Assembly: GCA_944391115.1 (NCBI GenBank)
Contig: CALXSJ010000008.1
Coordinates: 90,590 to 154,589, forward strand
DNA length: 64,000 nt
Reading direction: 5' to 3'
Origin: an uncultured Victivallales bacterium
Lineage (GTDB): Bacteria > Verrucomicrobiota > Lentisphaeria > Victivallales > UBA1829
Within the stretch, counting starts at the first letter, position 1; each line of letters starts with the position of its first letter. The translations under genes were made by a program, and so were the position numbers. Under the pieces are notes generated by a model that did no database searches, was not told where the DNA came from, and saw only the letters and a list, made by a program, of their open reading frames with translations. Shown in pieces: positions 57,132 to 64,000 of the stretch.

Positions 57132-58508
57132 TTATTTTTTCAGCAATCCCTGCAATTCCCGTTCAAATTCCCCTGCCAGTTTTTCCGCGGACGCCGGATC
57201 GGATGATTCCGCGAGAATCCGGATGACAGGTTCCGTGTTCGAACGCCGCAGAAGCACCCATGCACCGTCGTCCAGGTCGATCCGGACGCCGTCCACCGTG
57301 ATCGGATTCCGGTCTTTCCTGCGTTCCCGGATCGTGCGGAGCGCGTTGACTCCCGTCTGCGCGGACGGGCAGATCACTTTCCGGGAGACGGATGCAAGAC
57401 GAGGAAGAGTTTCGAGAAGGGTGTCAATGCTCTGTTCCCCGGCTGCAAGCATGTCAAGGACAAGGGCCATTGCCGCATAACTGTCCCGGCATATGCTGAT
57501 GGCCGGATAAATGATTCCGCCGCTGCTCCCCTCGATCCCGAGAAAGGCGCCGGAGGCGGACATCGCGTCGGTCACATTGACTTCTCCGACCGGGCAGTAG
57601 AGGACCTTCACCCCGTACCGCTCTGCGGCATGCTCGATCGCCCGAGTCGTCTGGATGTTCAGGACGACGGTTCCCCCCCGGTGGCTCCGGAGCAGGGAGG
57701 CTGCGATCAGAAGCGCGGAGTCCTGCGCCCCCAGGATGGCGCCGCTGCCGGAAACCAGGGAAATCCGGTCTCCGTCCGGATCCTGCGCAAAACCGAGTGC
57801 GCAGCGGTGTTTCCTTACACATTCGGAAAGCGCACCGAGATGCGCTGGCACGGGTTCCGGCGGACGTTCGAAGCCGTTTCCCCAGGTGTCGAAAATGCTT
57901 ACCGTTTCGCACCCGAGCTCCTCCAGGAATTTCCTGGAATAAAGCGCTCCGACGCCGTTGCAGCAGTCCACCGCAACCCGGAAATGCTTCTTCCGGATCG
58001 CATCGGCGTTCACGGAACGCAGGATTTTTTCCTGATGCATGCGGAAGGCATCGGGGAGGCATTTCTCGGTCCGGATCCGGTTTTCCGGCACATAATTCGA
58101 ATCCGGCTGATTGTAGATGTCCAGAAGCTCGTCATTGGCGGTCTGGTTCAGGAAGAGACCGTCCGGTCCGATGAATTTGAGCGCATTCCATTCATTTCCG
58201 TTGTGGCTGGCCGTGATGGCGATCGCGCCGGAGGCGGCGGTCTCCCTCACGGCGAACTGAAGGCTGGGAGTCGGCAGGATTCCGGTCAGGACCGGCTGCA
58301 CGCCGACGGAGAGAAGTCCCGCCGCGACGGCGTTTTCATACATCTCGCCGGAGGAGCGCGTATCGCGTCCGACCAGAACGCGCCCGCCGCCGACGAACTC
58401 GCCGAACGCCGCCGCAAAGTCCGAGGCGAGGATCGGAGACAGACTCTCCCCGACTACGCCGCGGACGCCGCTTACCCCGATTTTCAAGCGCCGGAACGCC
58501 TCTTTCAT
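57132..58508 (-). CDS. glmM: Phosphoglucosamine-type phosphohexomutase (active)
   Basis: The enzyme should interconvert hexose(amine) 6- and 1-phosphates. All four active-site loops are intact: phosphoserine loop TASHNGNEWN with Ser101, metal loop DPDGDR (243-248), sugar loop EGSSGG (326-331), and phosphate loop RRSNTEP (421-427). The EGSSGGIIYP form of the sugar loop is closest to archaeal-type phosphoglucosamine mutases. Length (458) is normal. Its ATG overlaps the stop of a degenerate paralogue by 4 bp. Glucosamine specificity is inferred, and glucose or mannose cannot be excluded. Confidence 0.87.
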   Translation of the reverse strand: MKEAFRRLKIGVSGVRGVVGESLSPILASDFAAAFGEFVGGGRVLVGRDTRSSGEMYENAVAAGLLSVGVQPVLTGILPTPSLQFAVRETAASGAIAITASHNGNEWNALKFIGPDGLFLNQTANDELLDIYNQPDSNYVPENRIRTEKCLPDAFRMHQEKILRSVNADAIRKKHFRVAVDCCNGVGALYSRKFLEELGCETVSIFDTWGNGFERPPEPVPAHLGALSECVRKHRCALGFAQDPDGDRISLVSGSGAILGAQDSALLIAASLLRSHRGGTVVLNIQTTRAIEHAAERYGVKVLYCPVGEVNVTDAMSASGAFLGIEGSSGGIIYPAISICRDSYAAMALVLDMLAAGEQSIDTLLETLPRLASVSRKVICPSAQTGVNALRTIRERRKDRNPITVDGVRIDLDDGAWVLLRRSNTEPVIRILAESSDPASAEKLAGEFERELQGLLKK

Positions 58509-59869
58509 GATGCCACCACCCTTTCAATGACGGAGGAGACTTTTGCCGCGTATTCCTCGGCCTTTTCCCGGGTTTTCCATTCGACGATCATCCGCACGAT
58601 GGGTTCGGTCATGGAGGCGCGCAGATGCACCCAGCCGTCTTCCCAGTCGAACCGCAGCCCGTCCTCCTCGCTGAAGGCGGCGTCGGGAAAGATGCGCCCG
58701 CGCAGATTCCGCAGAACGGAATAGGCGTGGGAGGACGAACACGGGACCGCGCGCTTGATAATGCTGTAGCGCGGCAGTCTCGCCGCAAGCTGCGAGGAGG
58801 TCTTTCCGCTGAAGGCCATGGATTCCAGCACAAGCGCCGTCAGCAGGAAACCGTCGAATCCCGGCACTCCCCGCGCAAGGGCGATGCTTCCCGAGCCGTC
58901 TCCGGCAAGGACCGCTCCCGTTTCAAACATCCGGTCGATCGTATGCGCCTGTCCGACTTTGCCTTTGCAGAGAACGCCGCCGCGCATCCGGACGATGTCG
59001 TCCAGCGTCCGCGTGGTGCAGCAGTTGCTTACCACTCCGGCGCCGGAGCCGGCGAGCCGCAGCACATGATCCGCCACAAGCGGAAAACTGTATTCCTCGG
59101 AAAGCGTTTCCCCGGAGTCCGTCACGACCGACGCCCGGCTCATGTCGCTGTTGAAGACAAAGCCGATGTCCGCACTCAGCACTTTGATGAGCGACTGCAC
59201 CTGCATGGCGGTTCTCGGCCGCGGTTCCGGATCATGCGGCAGCACGCCGGAAAGGATCTGGTTGATCGGAATCAGCTCCAGGCCAAAGCGTTTTGCGAAT
59301 GCGCAGGCTATGACTGAGCCGGAGCCGTTGCAGAAATCGGCGATCACCTTGAAGCGGCATGCCGCGATCCGTTCCGCGTCCACAAGGGTGCAGAGCAGAT
59401 CCAGATACGAATCCGCAAGCCCGTCCGGGCAGGGGAGGATGTTCCCGACCGCGTTCCAGGGCGCGCTCCGGTAGATGCCGCTGTGATAGATGCCGAGAAG
59501 CTCCTGCGTCTGGAGATTGCTGAAGTAGGAGCCCCGGGAGGAGAGCGGCGCCACGGCGTTCCAGCCCGCCTGATGGTGGCCGGCTCCGATCAGGATTGCG
59601 CCGGAGAGACGGTCCCTGCTGACGAGATGATGCAGCATCGGGGCGGGACAGATGCCCGCGTCGATGACCTCGGCGCCGCATCCCAGCAGTCCGGATACCG
59701 CCGCGTCGCGGTACATCTTGGAGGAAATTCTGGAGTCCATGCCCACGGCGATGCGTCCTCCGCCGGAATATGTGCCGACCGCGGAGGCATAGGCGATCAC
59801 ATTGTGCGGGGTCAGTCCGGTTCCCGCGACGCCGCGCATTCCGAGATTTCCCAGTCTTAAAAAACGCAT
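58505..59869 (-). CDS. Degenerate phosphohexomutase paralogue (probable pseudoenzyme)
   Basis: The protein follows the phosphohexomutase fold over its whole length (454 residues) but has lost key residues. The phosphoserine loop reads GAGHHQAGWN, with Gly97 where Ser belongs. The metal loop reads NSDMSR (240-245) in place of DPDGDR. The sugar loop GDGSGS (323-328) is altered, while the phosphate loop RASMTEP (417-423) is kept. There are no stops or frameshifts, so the gene is maintained. It lies first, translationally coupled to the active mutase, which suggests a partner or regulatory subunit. A new activity is also possible. Confidence 0.82.
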   Translation of the reverse strand: MRFLRLGNLGMRGVAGTGLTPHNVIAYASAVGTYSGGGRIAVGMDSRISSKMYRDAAVSGLLGCGAEVIDAGICPAPMLHHLVSRDRLSGAILIGAGHHQAGWNAVAPLSSRGSYFSNLQTQELLGIYHSGIYRSAPWNAVGNILPCPDGLADSYLDLLCTLVDAERIAACRFKVIADFCNGSGSVIACAFAKRFGLELIPINQILSGVLPHDPEPRPRTAMQVQSLIKVLSADIGFVFNSDMSRASVVTDSGETLSEEYSFPLVADHVLRLAGSGAGVVSNCCTTRTLDDIVRMRGGVLCKGKVGQAHTIDRMFETGAVLAGDGSGSIALARGVPGFDGFLLTALVLESMAFSGKTSSQLAARLPRYSIIKRAVPCSSSHAYSVLRNLRGRIFPDAAFSEEDGLRFDWEDGWVHLRASMTEPIVRMIVEWKTREKAEEYAAKVSSVIERVVAS

Positions 59870-59912
59870 GCAGCATGTCTCCTGGATAGTTGATCGTTCC
59901 CGCCTTCTGCAT

Positions 59913-59941
59913 TAATATTCCATGTCCGCGCCTCTTCTTCA
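59913..59941 (-). promoter_or_regulatory. Promoter of the phosphohexomutase pair
   Basis: Minus strand TTGAAG (59941-59936), a 17-bp spacer and AATATT (59918-59913), 43 bp before the ATG. Confidence 0.5.
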
Positions 59942-59974
59942 AGGGCTCTCCTGAAAAATAATTTTATTTCCGGG

Positions 59975-60003
59975 GTTGCTTTTTCCGCAATCCGGTGTTC
60001 TAT
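59975..60003 (+). promoter_or_regulatory. Putative promoter of the VOC gene
   Basis: TTGCTT (59975-59980), a 17-bp spacer and TCTATT (59998-60003), 43 bp before the ATG at 60047. Confidence 0.35.
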
Positions 60004-60046
60004 TTATTCCCTTACTGGTTTTGCGGATATGACGGGACTTGCAGAC

Positions 60047-60439
60047 ATGGAAAAATCTCTTTTCGGTATAGTGATACAGGTGACGAATCTGGATCTCTGC
60101 CGGGCCTTTTACCGGGATGTGCTCGGACTCGGATCCCCGGTCATGGACAGCACTTTCTGGGTGGAATTCCGCCTGGAAACGGGAGGGTCGCTTTTTCTTG
60201 AAAAATCCGAAGTGCTTTCCGCCACGGAAAAGGGCGGACGTATTTCCTGGATTCTCCGGACCGATAATCCGGAAGAGCTGAAGAGTGTTCTTGCCTCTTA
60301 TGGCTACGCGGGGCGGAAGCTTTCCGCGGATCAGGTCGGTTTTCCCGTGTACCGTTTTCACGACCCGGAAGGGAATCCGTTTTTTATTGCTCCGAAAGAG
60401 GATGAACCAATGAAATCCGGAAAGGAAAGCATATCATGA
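60047..60439 (+). CDS. VOC-superfamily (glyoxalase/bleomycin resistance-like) protein
   Basis: The 130-residue protein has the paired beta-alpha-beta-beta-beta units of VOC proteins. FGIVIQVTNLDLCRAFYRDVLGLG opens the first and FPVYRFHDPEGNPFFIAPKE closes the second. These folds bind a metal or a small molecule; the substrate is unknown. The start at 60047 has GGGA upstream, and 60029 is an alternative without a Shine-Dalgarno. Its stop overlaps the next ATG (ATGA), so it is coupled to the secreted protein gene. Confidence 0.8.
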   Translation: MEKSLFGIVIQVTNLDLCRAFYRDVLGLGSPVMDSTFWVEFRLETGGSLFLEKSEVLSATEKGGRISWILRTDNPEELKSVLASYGYAGRKLSADQVGFPVYRFHDPEGNPFFIAPKEDEPMKSGKESIS

Positions 60440-61344
60440 AATCCTCATTTTCTTTTCTCATCTGCCTTGTGCTTCTGACCTTTTCGCTTTTCGCGGAGGG
60501 GAAAAAGGAACTTCTCAGTCATGTCCCTGCGGATACGACGTTCGTATTCGGGATTGATGTCGCCGCCTTCTGCCGTCATCCTTCTTTCCGCAATCTTCTG
60601 AAAGACAAGGCGCTGTCCGAAACTCTCGAAAAAAATGCGGGAGGTGCGTCCGGGCTTGACATCAAAACAATCCAGTATGTCCTGGTCATGTCCTCCGATC
60701 CGCTTTCCCGCATTGTCAACCTCCTGGTTCAAACGCCGAATGCCGCGGAGATCCAAGCCGCATTGCGGAAGGACAAAAATGCCGTGCCGGTGCAATACGG
60801 TCCGCTTGCCGCCTGCCGTGTCTCCGGCGGAGCGGAATTCGCGTCTCCGGCCAAAAACATGCTGCTGATTTCAACTAAAACCTTGAAAGGTTTTCCGGAG
60901 ATGGAAAAAGGTATGCCTGCCGGATTCGCAAAGTTGTTTGAAAATGACGGAATGCGCTTTGCCGCCGCCGGCCTGATTCCTTCTGACGACTTGAAAAAGG
61001 CGAATGCCGCGGCTGCCGGTCTGAAGATCATCACCTGCACGCTAGACGCCGCTCCCGGATCGTCCTCCGATTTGATTTTCCGTGCGGAGGCGGAATGCAC
61101 CGACGCCGCGGCTGCGAAACGGAGCATGATGCTTGCACAGCAGCTTCAGCTTCTGGCCGGAGTCTTCATCAACAATCTTGACCCCGATCTTGCACAGGAG
61201 TTCAATAAAAATGCCGCTGTGAAAACGGAGGGGAACAATGTCCGTCTTCAATTTCCCGTTACGGAGAAGCTCATTCAGAAACTTTCTGTTCTGGCGGAAC
61301 CCGGTGTTCTGAAAAACATGACGGCGGACGATTCGGATTTTTGA
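60436..61344 (+). CDS. Secreted protein of unknown function
   Basis: The 302-residue product has a signal peptide (MKSSFSFLICLVLLTFSLFA, cleavage likely near residue 20-22). The mature part starts LLSHVPADTTFVFGIDVAAFCRHPSF, a pattern seen in DUF3352-like and other envelope proteins that measure the difference between two similar alpha/beta units. Two such units seem present (residues about 30-150 and 155-270). No catalytic motif is evident. It is translationally coupled to the VOC gene and lies 34 bp before dnaX. Confidence 0.65.
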   Translation: MKSSFSFLICLVLLTFSLFAEGKKELLSHVPADTTFVFGIDVAAFCRHPSFRNLLKDKALSETLEKNAGGASGLDIKTIQYVLVMSSDPLSRIVNLLVQTPNAAEIQAALRKDKNAVPVQYGPLAACRVSGGAEFASPAKNMLLISTKTLKGFPEMEKGMPAGFAKLFENDGMRFAAAGLIPSDDLKKANAAAAGLKIITCTLDAAPGSSSDLIFRAEAECTDAAAAKRSMMLAQQLQLLAGVFINNLDPDLAQEFNKNAAVKTEGNNVRLQFPVTEKLIQKLSVLAEPGVLKNMTADDSDF

Positions 61345-61378
61345 TTCTGGAACGGAAACTTTTCACTGGGGAACAAAT

Positions 61379-63517
<2,139 letters not shown>

Positions 63518-63665
63518 GAGTTTGTCTGGGTCGGGATTTTTCTTCCAGCAGGAGTGATTTTTCTTTTTTCTTCCGATTTGCTGTTTTGCATTGCTGTGTG
63601 AGGTCGTCGTTTTATTGGAGGCCGGAAATAAATAGGAAAAAAGGGTTCTTTTGGAGAAAAACCAT

Positions 63666-63693
63666 TTGCATTTTATAAAAAAAGAGGTATTTT
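63666..63693 (+). promoter_or_regulatory. Putative promoter of tRNA-Pro
   Basis: TTGCAT (63666-63671), a 16-bp spacer and TATTTT (63688-63693), 30 bp before the tRNA. Confidence 0.4.
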
Positions 63694-63723
63694 AAAAACC
63701 ATAATTTTTGATGAAGATATTAT

Positions 63724-63801
63724 CGGGATGTAGCGCAGCCTGGTTAGCGCGTTAGTCTGGGGGACTAAAGGTCGCGAGTTCGATTCTCGCCATCCCGACC
63801 A
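63724..63801 (+). tRNA. tRNA-Pro (anticodon GGG)
   Basis: The acceptor stem CGGGATG (63724-63730) pairs with CATCCCG (63791-63797), followed by A and an encoded CCA. The anticodon stem TTAGT/ACTAA encloses CTGGGGG, giving anticodon GGG at 63759-63761. The T-arm GTTCGATTC is standard. Confidence 0.97.
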
Positions 63802-63817
63802 TTTTCTTGATTCTCCG

Positions 63818-63843
63818 CCGACCGGTCTTTTGGTCGGTTTTTT
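63818..63843 (+). terminator. Terminator of tRNA-Pro
   Basis: CCGACC (63818-63823) pairs with GGTCGG (63832-63837) around GGTCTTTT, followed by six T. Confidence 0.8.
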
Positions 63844-63978
63844 CGTTTCGGGGGTAAATTTGAGCTCAATTCGCGTTTTGCCCGAAAGCGGAGAATCTCC
63901 GCTTTTCTCTTATGAAGGTGTGCTTCAGACCCTCTCCCGGTAAATTCTCCGGGGGAGTAAAAGACCGGTCTTTTGGTC
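63820..63978. repeat. 16-bp direct repeat flanking the end-of-window hairpins
   Basis: GACCGGTCTTTTGGTC is present at 63820-63835 and 63963-63978. The second copy is part of a perfect 16-bp palindrome (63959-63974). Confidence 0.6.
63885..63910 (+). terminator. Second hairpin with T-rich tail
   Basis: AAAGCGGAG (63885-63893) pairs with CTCCGCTTT (63897-63905) around a 3-base loop, with TCTCTT after it. It may be a back-up terminator, or end a transcript not recognised here. Confidence 0.45.
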
Positions 63979-64000
63979 TGGAGAGCATTTTTTGTAGGAA

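Overview
The window is a chromosome segment of a Gram-negative, GC-rich bacterium. The best guess is a gut-type member of the Lentisphaerota (Victivallis-like, PVC superphylum). The guess rests on a set of traits, not on a marker gene: a small secreted protein resembling the exosortase-associated TIGR04073 family, several AraC regulators each divergent from or beside a carbohydrate gene, a lipid A aminoarabinose (Arn) gene set, an AsmA-like envelope protein, and archaeal-style phosphohexomutase motifs. No rRNA gene is present, so the assignment is inference.

Layout. 1-1532: 3' end of gcvPB, an anti-anti-sigma/anti-sigma kinase pair, tRNA-Leu(UAG). 1560-6976 (minus): rmlB-rmlA-rmlC-rmlD-manC-5'-nucleotidase, a tightly overlapping nucleotide-sugar operon behind a near-consensus promoter. 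7293-11273 (plus): AsmA-like protein and galactokinase. 11422-13276: two divergent AraC regulators. 13310-17747: an SLC12-like transporter, an S24-fold regulator without its catalytic dyad, and a hexose-6-phosphate mutarotase. 17888-21541: metH. 21572-26886 (minus): queF-argJ-argB-gpmI-exonuclease. 27069-33864: a TIGR04073-like secreted protein, AraC/alpha-L-fucosidase, and AraC/large unknown protein. 33892-38217 (minus): a shortened AmmeMemoRadiSam-type radical SAM protein, an ABC exporter with its HlyD-type adaptor, and a 35-residue membrane peptide. 38664-40370: acyl-CoA synthetase, followed by a tandem hairpin array. 40708-45380 (minus): ROK kinase-Ppx-Ppk1. 45550-52990 (minus): a GT39 enzyme and arnC-arnA-arnD-arnT. 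53164-56314 (minus): metX-metW and rplU-purC. 56566-59869 (minus): a degenerate phosphohexomutase, an active phosphoglucosamine-type mutase, and a PTS EIIA protein. 60047-63801 (plus): VOC protein, secreted protein, dnaX, tRNA-Pro(GGG).

How the genes fit together. Much of the window serves sugars and the cell surface: rhamnose and GDP-mannose donors, lipid A aminoarabinose, hexosamine phosphate supply, fucose and galactose use. AraC proteins probably respond to sugars, and repeats suited to AraC binding lie in the divergent promoter regions. Promoters are recognisable across the window as TTGNNN, a 16-17 bp spacer, and a TATATT-like -10. In several places they decide the start codon.

Most notable are a 131-bp tandem unit made of four consecutive perfect hairpins (40387-40659), an active/inactive phosphohexomutase gene pair (57132-59869), a 994-residue protein of no recognised family under an AraC-type control region (30880-33864), and a 35-residue membrane peptide with its own promoter and ribosome binding site (38110-38217).
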